Part shown: piece by piece, positions 22,563-32,072 of the stretch
Numbering within the stretch: position 1 is the first letter of the stretch
Layout: each line of letters starts with the position of its first letter
Assembly (NCBI GenBank): GCA_951799405.1
Contig: OX637335.1
Coordinates: 18,108,342 to 18,172,341, forward strand
Length of the DNA: 64,000 nt
Source: Agapetus fuscipes
Taxonomy: Eukaryota; Arthropoda; Insecta; Trichoptera; Glossosomatidae
Direction of reading: 5' to 3'
Position numbers and translations under genes: made by a program
Notes under the pieces: model-generated
What the model was told of the DNA's origin: nothing
What the model saw: the letters and a program-made list of their open reading frames with translations, nothing else
The model's database searches: none

Positions 22563-24323
22563 TCAATTTGCGACCTTGACAAACTCGGACGTGTCATATG
22601 GCGCCGTGACGAAGGTGGTGGTGGCGGTCTTGCGGTCCACAGCACGCACGCGCACAAACAAGAAAGCGGCAACCAGAGAAGCAACCACCAGAACCAGCAG
22701 AAGCATCACCAAACCTGCCACAAAGCTGGGAACAGACATGCAGATCGTCTCTGGATCGTTTTGACTCGCCGACTGAACAATCACAGTCTCATTCGTCGCA
22801 GCATTGTTCAATGCAAAGTTCACATCTCCTGGTGACACCACCTGGATTATTCTACTCGTGTTGACATCAGTCATTTCTTGCGCTTCTCGCTTGTATATCC
22901 TAGAGACAACGAATTCCATCACTTCGGGACTTCTTCTTCTGCGGGCGCCTTGCAATTGTTCTGGGAGATCTTCTACAGAGCGTGGTCGTCCACCCAATGT
23001 CACCAAGTTTCCTTCTGAATCATCTGAGAGACCGCTCTTCCTCTTCACTGTATTGTAAACTCCGCGTCTGCCTGGTAGAGGTGGAGGGGGGAGGTTTACG
23101 TCATCATCGTTTTGCGAGTGTGGAGATGGGGATGATGGATTGGGTGCGTTAGATGTTGAAGAAGACACTTGCGCTTGGGGAGGTGGAACTGAATCTTCCC
23201 TGTTTTCAGAGAATGCACCGATAGCATCAGCAGGGTGACGAGGATCAGGGAACGCTGGAGGTACACCGTATTCTGAGTGAGGAAGTGCTGGTGGTGCTCC
23301 GTATTCGGGACCAGGTCCTCCATGAGGAGGTCCGTATTCTCCTCCGATGCTATTTCCTCCAAGAGCTGGCACTCCATATTCAGAAGTAAGTCCGTGTCCA
23401 TGACCTGCACACTTGGGCTCGGGGCAGTTGTATCTGCACACTTGGATCACACATTGGAAGTGAACATTCATTGAATCCGGGAATTTGAATGCTTGGAAGT
23501 ATGCAAATGACACAACTGACGCTGACGGACCAAAGTTCTTTATCTTCTGGAATCTACTCATAATCTTAGGTCTGACGACACAACCGTACTGATCTACCAA
23601 CTGAATGGGAGCGCGTTTGCCGTCGTGAGCTACACAGTTCCTCACCAACATATCGAATTTGTTTTCGTCATCCTTGATAGCTAACACCATAGTCATGGTC
23701 TGCCCAATCTTCACTATGCCGGACACCTCTGATGCCCAAGGTCCCTTGCCAACTTGAATCTGCATCCAGCATTGCAAGTTGTCTCCAAGAAAGTTGGCCG
23801 TGACGGCGTGGAGCATGTCAACTTGGAAAGGCCGAAATGTCACAGCTTTTTCGTAGAAGTCGTACCACGTGCACCGAAGTTTCCTGGCCTGATCCCAGAC
23901 TTCTTGCACATACGGGTCGTACTGGATAATGATTGTGTTTTCCACGTAGCTTCCGCTTGGAGTTGGGCTTCCGTAAGCGGCTGCGTTGTGGTTGGCTGAG
24001 CTTGACATTCCGCAGCTGTTCAAGAAGATCTCGAAGGTGGCGCTGAGGTGTCCGGTTCCTGGCTTGAGGTGCACGCAATGAGGATCGCTGTAGAACCCCT
24101 TGGAGAAGATCATTCCATAAAAGGGTCGGTCGAACTCGATGTTTACTCGCATGTGCGTCTTCTCGCACTGCACCTGGAGGTGCTTGATCTGCGGGCTGTC
24201 GGGTGAGGCGAGAGGCCAAGGGTCGTCAGGCCTGAGGGCGGGAGGACCATAGCCCCCTCCCCCGCCGGCGCGGTGCTCCAAGGGCAGGTTAGCCGATTCC
24301 AAACCTGCCTCACTCCGCGCCTC
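22563..24323 (-). CDS. dyl: ZP-domain transmembrane protein, dusky-like type; main (last) coding exon
   Basis: Encodes 586 residues ending in TGA at 22563. In the proposed spliced protein (603 aa) a Gly/Pro-rich linker (about 18-62) is followed by a ZP domain (about 63-322) with eleven cysteines that I count, including those in DPHCVH, LRCTWYDF, NLQCWMQ and CRYNCPEPKC. Next comes a Pro/Gly-rich stretch with four EYG(V/P/A)P-like repeats, a tetra-arginine furin-type site (about 478-481), one membrane helix (about 551-574) and a 29-residue cytoplasmic tail. This order (ZP, furin site, TM, short tail) is the standard insect ZP layout. Such proteins organise apical extracellular matrix and cuticle shape in epidermal cells. 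The phrase KIKNFGPSASVVSFAYFQAF and the WDQARKLRCTWYDFYEKA segment point to the dusky/miniature/dusky-like group, with dyl my best guess. The exon start is taken at a 3' splice site (TTGCGTTTCAG before GAG at 24323) where GC content rises sharply. The frame stays open upstream to an ATG at 24425, so an unspliced 620-aa reading is the alternative. Confidence 0.85.
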   Translation of the reverse strand, partial: EARSEAGLESANLPLEHRAGGGGGYGPPALRPDDPWPLASPDSPQIKHLQVQCEKTHMRVNIEFDRPFYGMIFSKGFYSDPHCVHLKPGTGHLSATFEIFLNSCGMSSSANHNAAAYGSPTPSGSYVENTIIIQYDPYVQEVWDQARKLRCTWYDFYEKAVTFRPFQVDMLHAVTANFLGDNLQCWMQIQVGKGPWASEVSGIVKIGQTMTMVLAIKDDENKFDMLVRNCVAHDGKRAPIQLVDQYGCVVRPKIMSRFQKIKNFGPSASVVSFAYFQAFKFPDSMNVHFQCVIQVCRYNCPEPKCAGHGHGLTSEYGVPALGGNSIGGEYGPPHGGPGPEYGAPPALPHSEYGVPPAFPDPRHPADAIGAFSENREDSVPPPQAQVSSSTSNAPNPSSPSPHSQNDDDVNLPPPPLPGRRGVYNTVKRKSGLSDDSEGNLVTLGGRPRSVEDLPEQLQGARRRRSPEVMEFVVSRIYKREAQEMTDVNTSRIIQVVSPGDVNFALNNAATNETVIVQSASQNDPETICMSVPSFVAGLVMLLLVLVVASLVAAFLFVRVRAVDRKTATTTFVTAPYDTSEFVKVAN

Positions 24324-24356
24324 CTGAAACGCAACAAAATAAAACATCAGTAATAA
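24324..24356 (-). promoter_or_regulatory. 3' splice site of dyl main exon
   Basis: Minus-strand reading is TTACTGATG, then TTTTATTTTGTTGCG, then TTTCAG and GAGGCG. Branch-like TACTGAT lies ~25 nt from the AG. Translating this tract gives F/L/V residues, which explains why the read-through frame looks like a second signal peptide. Confidence 0.7.
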
Positions 24357-24415
24357 TCCAATTTTCATGTTTCTCAAACACATTTTATTTTTTAATTTTA
24401 TAATTTTTTGATTAA

Positions 24416-24525
24416 TTAAAAACACTGTTTATTTTCACGGATACATTTATTCAATAAGATTAAAATCTTTAAACAAATTACTAACGTTTTCGACCTAGAA
24501 GGTCATCATCAGGTATGATATGATT
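24416..24525 (-). mobile_element. PLE-L fragment with hammerhead-like motif, sense to dyl
   Basis: Minus strand CTGATGA (24512-24506), GACC/GGTC hairpin, GAAA (24491-24488), then AACGTT-type palindrome, A, and GTA, which pairs with TAC before CTGATGA. Lies ~100 nt upstream of the dyl acceptor. Starts with the AAAACACTGTTTATTTTCAC end. Confidence 0.65.
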
Positions 24526-24566
24526 GCATTTTATTTTTTTACATTTTACATTTTATTTTTTTATTT

Positions 24567-24836
24567 GACTAAGGGCCTGATGCACCAACCTCCAATCAAT
24601 ATTCGATTGGCACATTAAATTTGATTGCTTAATTCTGTTAAGGACCTCGGTTAAATATTTCTTGGAGTTGGGTAATAATATGATGGAATTTCAACAGGAA
24701 AGATTATGTACATCAGCTGATTTACGTAAATGCAACCATTTTTTTTATTTGATGGGAGAAATCACACTTAATTTTGATCTTGGTCTGATCGGAATTTGGT
24801 GCAACAGGTCCTTAGATAACCTTGTTAGATGCATTA
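24567..24836. mobile_element. MITE-I in the dyl intron
   Basis: Inverted ends TAAGGGCCTGATGCACCAA and TAAGGACCTGTTGCACCAA (other strand). Internal AAATTTGATTGCTTAATTC matches the 3565 copy in opposite orientation. Confidence 0.8.
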
Positions 24837-26412
24837 GTTTTCTTTTCTTGGGCACTTTTTTATCTTTCATAAATTATCACATGGGATATAAAGTCTTATT
24901 TGTGATATAAAATAATCGTCGAATAATTTTAAAAATATAAACATACAATTCCAGTTAAACTGAAACGCCATTAGTCATTAGATTTTTGGACTAAATCTCA
25001 GGCTTAAAACCTTTTTTCTGTATGGAAAATGGATTACAATTACAAATCTTTTTTTATGAATAAGGGGAAATAAGGCACCAATTTAAGTAAAACATGTCAA
25101 GGTTAGTCAAAATTGATAATCCATAAACTTTTTCATTCTTAAATAAAATGTTCAATCGATGATTAATGAACCATAAAGGTTGTTAATTAACAATCAACTA
25201 TGATTATAAATTTTACAACTGAAAGTAGAGACCGTAAATTCCAAGAAGTCTTCAAAGTAATAATTACAATTTTACAGCGTAGAGTTAACATTGAAATGCC
25301 ATTAGACAATTCTGGTCGAATCAAAACGATCGATAAATTGAAGGGAATGCGAAGAATGTAGCTCTATCATATATAATGCTAGTAATTTAGCTTGGAACAG
25401 TTTTCTCTGTCCATCCGTTCTGTGCGCTAGGAAGTACTACCTATAATTGCGCCTCTATAATTTATATTCGAATATTTGGAATATATTCACTTACGACCTA
25501 ATAAAGTGAAAATTCATACTAGGGATTTTTATTTATTCTACGCAGAGCAATTTTGTTCTCTTTTGAAAAAAATCAAACCCCTGGAGTGGAAGTCATTTTG
25601 AAACCATTATTGTAAAAAATATATCAATAAAGTGGTAAAAAAAAAGTGTTTTATTTTATATAACATTTTTAGTGAAAATATTGAACCATACTATATTTAA
25701 ATAAACTACACATTTTTTTTACTAATCAACATTGAACGTGAACATCACTACAATATAAATACATAATAATAATTGCTGCTTGTAGTAATTTGTGATAAAT
25801 AAGAATCAATTCATCCTCAATTGTTGTGCAGAAAGGGTGCCTCCTGAAAACGTTGGCTAGGACGAAAATATTGTAAATTTTCCAATAATGGGTCGCTTTA
25901 CATCCGAAACTGTAATTTATAAACCACGAATTCTTACGTAAATTTTAAAGTATTTTTTTAATCATAATATAATTAATATTAAGCTGAAATGTTCCAATTC
26001 GAACATTTGATAATGTGTTACAATCAACATCGACCTATAATATTCAATCGTGAACATTTAACAATAATATCCCACAATAAACTATAATGTTTCACCGTGA
26101 ACAGTTCAACCACAGACTTGTACACACAAGTATGTACATTCAAGCAGTCACGCTTCTCGTGACCCACTTTCAAAGCATCCGGATGTCTTTTCACTTTCAT
26201 CCGTCTTTATATCCTGGTGAACGAATATCCACACACGCCCATACACGGTCCAAACAGCGGAATGTTACGTATTGTGTGAACGTTCAAGCAACGCATGACA
26301 CATTGGACTTTCTTTTGCATTTCATAAGCGCTTGTAACAATGCTCAAATTGTTATTCAACTAATTAGAATGCTCTGCACACGTTCTAGAAGTCAATATAA
26401 CATATCGCCATT
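24837..26412. other. AT-rich intronic sequence
   Basis: No repeat family or ORF recognised; the frame at 26087-26473 is only real in its last ~18 codons, which are LINE-1. Confidence 0.5.
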
Positions 26413-26419
26413 GAATGAC

Positions 26420-26811
26420 GAAGTATGTAAGGACAGAAAGAAATGGCGGTTGATCTGTAATGTTGACGGCTAGGGATTATTTAATTTAACTTTGTTTTCT
26501 GTTTTAGTTTTGATGTCCATACGTGCTGTTTTTCATTGATTTTAAAAATGAAATTTGTCGTGTATGATCCTTGACTTATAGGTTGGTATGCGGCTGACCA
26601 CCCATGCTGTAAAAATGGTTCACTTTGCCAATGCCACTCCTATTTCAGAGAAGGACGGCAAGATGTATGTCCATTTGAAATTTGAGTTTTGATGTTGTAG
26701 GTTCACATGCGGCATGTGCAAGCGCGAACTTGTAGGTGTCTGCTTGTGAGAATGCATATAATGTGAATCTCCAATGTAGCATATCTTTGCAACTTAGATT
26801 AGAATAGATTA
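26420..26811 (+). mobile_element. LINE-1 3' end, severely 5'-truncated, with 7-bp TSD
   Basis: Starts in the ORF2 tail (EVCKDRKKWRL, stop at 26473), then the 3' UTR with a full Rep-A from 26571 and a GATTA-like tail. Flanked by GAATGAC at 26413-26419 and 26812-26818, which fixes both ends of the insertion at 392 bp. Confidence 0.85.
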
Positions 26812-27264
26812 GAATGACAAAAAGTATATGACTCATTCTTCTATGTGCAACTTATCATCTAAGTCACACAGATATATCAAATTTTTAAGGACAAGAAATT
26901 TGATGTTGCAATGAAACATGAATTAAGAGTACCTCAATAAAAATATATTTAAAACGTAAATAGCGTAAAAAACAATATTTTCCTTTTGTTTTGAAGAAGT
27001 TTGGTATCTACAAACAATTTTACTTTCACCCATAGAAGTTTACATTGTTATCAGTTGACTTAATACTATGGTTGTCACTTTTACATAAAAAAACGTGCAT
27101 AACACGTTACGTTTGCAAAGCTAAATAATGATATGGTAAACAGATACGTTATCTTTTTAACACAGGTTAAAACTACCGTGTTCCAATACTGTTTTTTTGA
27201 TAAGAACAAAAAATACACATACGGCTTTTACTTTATTTCATGCCTTGATATTTTACCAACATTT

Positions 27265-27508
27265 TAGAATATCGAATTGACGCTGTAGACTACGCCAATT
27301 CTCAAGCGCTTTCATAGACACACCCAGCCTTACACCAACTCGGTCTTGGTGTACGGACCGAGATGGTGCAGATTAGGCAGATTAATTATTCAACCCAAAT
27401 CGAAGAGCAAATTTGAAAAATGGGATTTTTTTCGTGCTCCGCCGGGATTTGAACCCGCTACCTTTCAGTCGCAGGTCCGAAGCGTGTACCACTAGACTAC
27501 AGACCGGT
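27265..27508 (-). mobile_element. SINE-B
   Basis: GAATTGACGCTGTAGAC to TAGACTACAGACCGG; 3' tail absent. Confidence 0.88.
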
Positions 27509-27639
27509 TTCATGGCAATCTATTAGTCAAGGAACAAAAAATGTACAGATAGTACTATAATTTACAAAATAAGAATCAAATTAGTTTGTGCATTAGTTGA
27601 AATTAATTAAAACCCGTTTTTTTTGTGGAAATTTCTCGT

Positions 27640-27855
27640 TTCCGTATATTTTGTGGTCCAGTTTCTCCGCAGCATAGCAATACGACTGTGGAGCACAATT
27701 TCGCGTGGATTTGCAATTAACAGAGCGCACTGCTGCATTGGGAATTATTCTTAACGGTCCGCATACAATTAATCATGCAACCGATTTAATAACGTGGCCA
27801 GTCGGATAGGCAGCAATAAAGGCACCTCGCGGTTATATCCGTCAATTCTAGATGC
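27640..27855. promoter_or_regulatory. Intronic non-repetitive block, possible enhancer
   Basis: More balanced base composition than its surroundings, with ACAATTAATCATGCAACCG and GCGGTTATATCCG. Position inside the dyl intron makes it worth a conservation check. Confidence 0.25.
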
Positions 27856-27865
27856 AAAATTTTCT

Positions 27866-28073
27866 ATCTATAATCTTGTTGTTGCAAAGATATATTAACA
27901 TTCAAAAAGTCATATCAAATGCATGCCCACAAATAGACACTTGTAAAAGTTCGCGCTTACAAATGCTGAATGTGTACTTACAAATGAAAACCAAACCTCA
28001 AATTAACATCACCCTAGAACTGAACTTTTGGAGACCTTCCCTGAAACAGAGGTGAAATTGGCAAAACGAACCA
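27866..28073 (-). repeat. Rep-A, left part, split by LINE-1
   Basis: The tail side starts at about 27866; it breaks at GAACCA (28068-28073) and resumes at 29555. Confidence 0.85.
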
Positions 28074-28113
28074 GTAGACAGAGGTATGTTATTTTGACTC
28101 AGTAGACAGAGGT

Positions 28114-28908
28114 ATGTTATGGGATGTTTTGAAAGCATACGGAGTGAATGGGGCTCTCCTAGGTGCGGTGCATGCCAACTATGAAAATAGTAAGGCATGT
28201 GTTCGTATTGATGGTGAGTATAGCGAGTGGTTTGAAGTTTATAAGGGTGTGAGGCAAGGATGTGTGATGAGTCCATGGCTATTTAACATAGTCATGGACA
28301 AGTGTGTCAGAGATGCTAGACTTAATGATTGTGGATTGATGATAGGAGAGAGCAAAGTGAGTGTTCTACTGTATGCAGATGATGCAGTTCTTGTATCTGA
28401 TTCAGCAGTGGAATTGCAAACAATGCTCTCTAGATTGAATGAAGCTTTGTTAGGTAACCATCTGAAGTTGAATGCAAGTAAGACGAAAGTATTGATTTTT
28501 GAAAGAGATGATGAAAGTATGAATTATGAATTTAAAATTAATGGAATGAATGTTGATGTCGTAAATGAGTTTGTATACCTGGGAAGTAAGTTTGAAAAAG
28601 ATGGAAGAATGACCGGTGAATTTGAAAGAAGAGTAATGAAGGGCAGGTGTGTACTGGGTGCCACAGCTTGTATCGCCAAAAATCAAAACATATCTAAAAA
28701 TGCTCGATTGGCGGTACGCAGTGGCATACTTTTACCCACCTTGATGTATGGAAGCGAGGCCTGGACGGTGAATGAAAGTGAAATTAGTAAAGTCCATACT
28801 GTTGAAATGGACTTTCTAAGAAGTATGATTGGGAAAAAACGGAGTGACAGGGTGAGGAATGATTTTGTAAGAGAAGAATGTGGTGCAAGAGAAAGTGTGA
28901 AAGTGTGA
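28114..28908 (+). pseudogene. Reverse transcriptase domain (C-terminal half) of LINE-1
   Basis: Open frame of 264 residues with GVRQGCVMSPWLFN (RT block 4), LLYADDAVLVSDS (catalytic YADD, block 5), NASKTKVLIF (block 6) and FVYLGSKFEKDGRM (block 7), then YGSEAWTVNE, typical of the C-terminal tail of RTE/Daphne/Proto2-like insect LINEs. Clade assignment is tentative. It lacks the N-terminal endonuclease and the first RT blocks. The frame stops at 28908 because of an extra 8-bp GAAAGTGT unit at about 28891-28913; the continuation is in another frame from 28878. It is therefore a dead copy. Confidence 0.88.
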
Positions 28909-29195
28909 AAGTGAAGATTAAAAGAAGTTTGTTAAGATGGTTTGGGCATATGGAGAGAATGAATGAGGAAAGACTGACGAAGAAAGTATATGTTGGTAGA
29001 ATAGATGGATGTCGTGGTAGAGGAAGACCGAGAAAGGTATGGATGGACCAAATATCCGAAATTGCGAATGAATGGAATATCCAGAGTCATAATAAAAGAA
29101 GAGCCTGTATGAAGAAAATTATGACTCTGGATGAAATGAAAGAAGTATGTAAGGACAGAAAGAAATGGCGGTTGATCTGTAATGTTGGCGGCTAG
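28878..29195 (+). pseudogene. C-terminal end of LINE-1 ORF2, shifted frame
   Basis: Continues the RT frame after the 8-bp duplication: LLRWFGHMERM, then GRGRPRKVWMDQISEIANEW, KRRACMKK and EVCKDRKKWRL, ending in TAG at 29193-29195. The RWFGHMERM and GRGRPRK blocks are common to the C-termini of many insect LINE polyproteins. The same C-terminus is found at 17103, 26420, 31375 and 40300, which defines the family. Confidence 0.85.
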
Positions 29196-29297
29196 GGTTT
29201 ATTAAATTGGAATTTGTTTTTATTTGTAAATGGATATTTTGTATTTGGATATTATTATTTAGTGATGTATAAAATGTAATTTGTCGTGTGTGTGTGT

Positions 29298-29554
29298 TCC
29301 TTGACTTATAGGTTGGTATGCGGCTGACCACCCATGCTGTAAAAATGGTTCACTTTGCCAATGTCACCCCTGTCTCAGGGAAGGACGGCAAGAGTTGCAG
29401 GGTGTATGTCCATTTGAGATTTGGTTTTTATGTTGTAGGTTCACATGAGGCATGTGCAAGCGCGAACTTGTACGTGTCTGGTTGTGAGAATGCATGTAAT
29501 GTGAATCTCCAATGTAACATATCTTTGCAACTTAGATTAGATTAGATTAGATTA
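29298..29554 (+). repeat. Rep-A within LINE-1 3' UTR (reference copy)
   Basis: Begins CCTTGACTTATAGGTTGG about 100 bp after the ORF2 stop; ends CAACTTAGATTAGATTAG. Used here as the reference for the family. Confidence 0.9.
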
Positions 29555-29600
29555 GAACCATTTTTTTACAGTATGGGTGGTCGCCTCATAGCAACTCATT
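29555..29600 (-). repeat. Rep-A, right part, split by LINE-1
   Basis: AACCATTTTTTTACAGTATG and the following GGTGGTC continue the copy interrupted at 28073. Confidence 0.8.
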
Positions 29601-29885
29601 ATATCATTCTAACTCGGTGAAAATATTGAAATGTGTTGGCGTTTGCTATTTACATTAAATGATTCCTTGCCGTGTTGGTAGAAAAATAATTGTTTAAGAA
29701 AGCGCTGATAAACCGCTAGAAAAAGAAAAGTCAAAAAGGAAACAAAATTATATTATGGTAGTTTTAGTTGTTATATTATGAAAAGCAGAAATCGTACTTT
29801 TTCATTTAACTCATTTTATAAAAAAAAGAAACAGGTGCATCTGATTCGTACAAAAAAAGCTATATTTTTTTTTTCATTCAGTGCT

Positions 29886-30125
29886 ATGCTTAGACATTTT
29901 AGTCATCCGTTGAGCCCACGCTTTGACGATAAATGATGCCTGGGCTGGAAGTCTCATCACCACGGTCATTCTTACCTACCGAATTTTCGTAATAATTGTA
30001 TGAAGACAAATCAGCTGTTTACTTGCGGCTATCTTGGATTTACAGGTCTTTGTACAAATGCATCATTAGTTTGTCAAAGCGTGTGCTTAACGGACGACTA
30101 AAATGTCTAAGAATAGCACCGTTAG
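29886..30125. mobile_element. MITE-E
   Basis: ~55-bp inverted ends built on GCTATTCTTAGACATTTTAG and CGTTGAGCCCACGCTTTGAC; ~240 bp, non-coding. Confidence 0.85.
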
Positions 30126-30392
30126 TTTTTTTCTCCAGGAAAAGTGAAAACTGTGTTTGTAAACAAATGTTTTAATCAGATTAATGTAATTTTATATTTC
30201 CTTCCTTCCAATTTCCGATAGACTTCCGTCCAATTCATGTAAATTTCCTTGAATTTTACTGATATTTTATTTTTTGACTAAATTTTCCTCGTGTGAAGAG
30301 AAAGTGGAGAATTTTTCAATGAGAAACCTGTTGAAAAACAGGAAATATAAACGTCAATATTATCAATTGACTATGTTGTTAAAAGTTAATAA

Positions 30393-30548
30393 ATATCTAA
30401 AACAGCTCTCACCCTATCGTATTCTACGTTTTCTTCTCAGCTCAGATTGTGTAGAATGTATTTCTTAAGACAATTTCATGGAAAGGTTATCTTTCTATCA
30501 AATGGTAGATAAGCCAAACAAGCACTGGGAGGAAGACGTGTCGTCTTC
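30393..30548 (+). repeat. Rep-D
   Basis: CTAAAACAGCTCTCACCC, TCAGATTGTGTAGAATG and GGTAGATAAGCCAAACAAGC; the fullest copy, adjacent to SINE-C. Confidence 0.8.
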
Positions 30549-30569
30549 TTGTGGGCAAAAAAAAAAACG

Positions 30570-30888
30570 CAACTAAGCTGCACATATAGTGTAACTTCTT
30601 GCCGCGTTATCCCCGAAGGGATTGCATGTGGCGAGTTGAACCTATTTATTTTTACAGGTAAAGGGGGCGGCCTTACGCCAACCACTTCAATTGAAGTAGG
30701 TTTTCCCAGCTCCCGAGTGGGCTGGTACTCATTTCTTGTGAAGGCTGAGTTAACCTTTCCGGTATGTTATTTTAGGGTTTGAAATTGACACCGAAACGGG
30801 AAATCATTTCTGACACCCTCGGTGGGATTCGAACCCGATGACTCGGCATGCAATGCAAGCACTCTACCAACTGAGCTATCGACCGGAC
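30570..30888 (-). mobile_element. SINE-C, full length
   Basis: From AACTAAGCTGCACATATAG to GAGCTATCGACCGG; tRNA-derived head on the right, tail toward a poly-A/T run on the left. Only one other copy (54812) is similarly complete. Confidence 0.9.
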
Positions 30889-30952
30889 TATGGGCGTGCA
30901 TTAAATATGATCTTTAAAAGGCAATACATATTTGCATCTTAGATTATAGATA
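30887..30952 (+). repeat. Rep-A 3' tail fragment fused to SINE-C
   Basis: TATGGGCGTGCATTAAATA then TTGCATCTTAGATTATAG; starts exactly at the SINE-C head end. Confidence 0.7.
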
Positions 30953-31374
30953 TCGTTCGTCAAACAAACTGTCTGAATATTAAGGTGTTTGTATATTTAC
31001 CTTAAATTATATTAACTGCAGTTTTATTCTACAATGATATCTCTCTATTATATTTGATCTATTTTCGAGTTTCACACTTTCCCATTAATTTTGAACGATA
31101 GCATCTCAGCAGTTCACCAAGCTGTGAAGTTAGAATGGAGTGCATAAAATTGGTATTTCTCGGTGTTTTGTTTGTGGTACTTGAGGGGGGTACCAGTAGC
31201 TGCAGTGAAAGCATTTAAAACTGGCGATAAGTGAATGAATGTGTTCTGTAACCCAGAAATGCGGAATGAACGGTACAAGGTGTGCGATGCGGAGCGATGG
31301 AGTAGAACAGGTGCGGACAGACAAAAAGTAGCGACGCGCTACGAAAATATTCCATTCCTTCCTTCCATTTATAT

Positions 31375-32072
31375 CCAGAGTCATAATAAAAGCAGAGCCT
31401 GTATGAAGAAGGTTATTAAAAATTTAATTAAATTAGGCTGATTTATTTGGTGAGCGCTGTTTTTGTGTGTATCACACCTCAAGAGCCCTCTGCGAGCTTG
31501 GTCGTCGCTGTAGAAAGCGCCAATTCTCAAGCAAGACCCAGTTGTTGAAAGGCTGGATGACCCTTTTGATGACCGGTCTTTGGTAAAGGTTTATGAATTT
31601 TTCAACCCAGCGAAGAGCAAATTTGAAAATATAAATGGCATATTTTGTGTGCTCCGCCGGGATTCGAACCCACGACCTTCCTGTTACGAGTCCGAAGTGT
31701 TCCCCCCTGGACTACGGACCGGTCGATGACTCTGGAGGAAATGAAAGAAGTATGTAAGGACAGAAAGAAATAGCGGTTGATCTGTAATGTTGGCAGCTAG
31801 GTTTTTTTTTAAATAAGAAGCAGTTTTCTGTTTAGTTTGTGGCTGACCACTCATGCTGTAGAAAATGTTTCACTTTGCCAATGTCACCCCTGTTTCAGGG
31901 AGGGTCGGCAGGAGTTGCAGGGTGTATGTGTGTTTGAGATTCGGGTTTTTATATTGTAGGTCCACATGCGACATGTGTTAGCGCAAAATTATACATGTCT
32001 GCTTGTGGGAATGCGTTTAATATTAATCTGAAATGATCTATATCTTTGCAGCTTAGATTAAGATTTAAGATA
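31375..32072 (+). mobile_element. LINE-1 3' end interrupted by a SINE-B
   Basis: The ORF2 tail (IQSHNK.RACMKK) breaks at about 31415 and resumes at about 31726 (TGACTCTGGAGGAAATGAAA), with a minus-oriented SINE-B between. The 3' UTR and Rep-A (from 31839, lacking its first ~25 bp) run to about 32072. A second short Rep-A tail with GATTA repeats follows at 32095-32175. Confidence 0.82.
31437..31724 (-). mobile_element. SINE-B, full length, nested in LINE-1
   Basis: tRNA-like head on the right (minus strand GACCGGTCCGTAGTCC, B box GGTTCGAATCC) and tail CACCAAATAAATCAGCC on the left. It lies between the two halves of the LINE-1 ORF2 tail, so it inserted after the LINE. Confidence 0.88.

Larger units (their letters stand above)
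28074..29554 (+). mobile_element. LINE-1: 5'-truncated non-LTR retrotransposon with RT domain, flanked by TSD
   Basis: The best copy of the main LINE. It is bounded by a 6-bp GAACCA duplication (28068-28073 and 29555-29560) and sits inside an older minus-strand Rep-A copy whose halves are at 27866-28073 and 29555-29600. The 3' UTR carries a complete Rep-A (from 29298) and ends in repeated GATTA. The 5' part of the element, including any endonuclease, is missing. A direct repeat of AGTAGACAGAGGTATGTTAT occurs at its 5' edge (about 28073 and 28101). Confidence 0.9.

Noticed and set aside
22563..24219. Several 60-130 codon frames on both strands over the ZP exon
   Set aside because: Shadows of the GC-rich dyl exon; no motifs of their own.
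24324..24425. N-terminal extension with MKIGLLLMFYFVAFQ as the true signal peptide
   Set aside because: It coincides with a branch point, polypyrimidine tract and CAG acceptor, in AT-rich intron-like sequence; kept only as the alternative start.
27426..27508. tRNA gene candidates (here and in every SINE-B/SINE-C head)
   Set aside because: A and B boxes are present but the acceptor ends do not pair and each is followed by the same SINE body.
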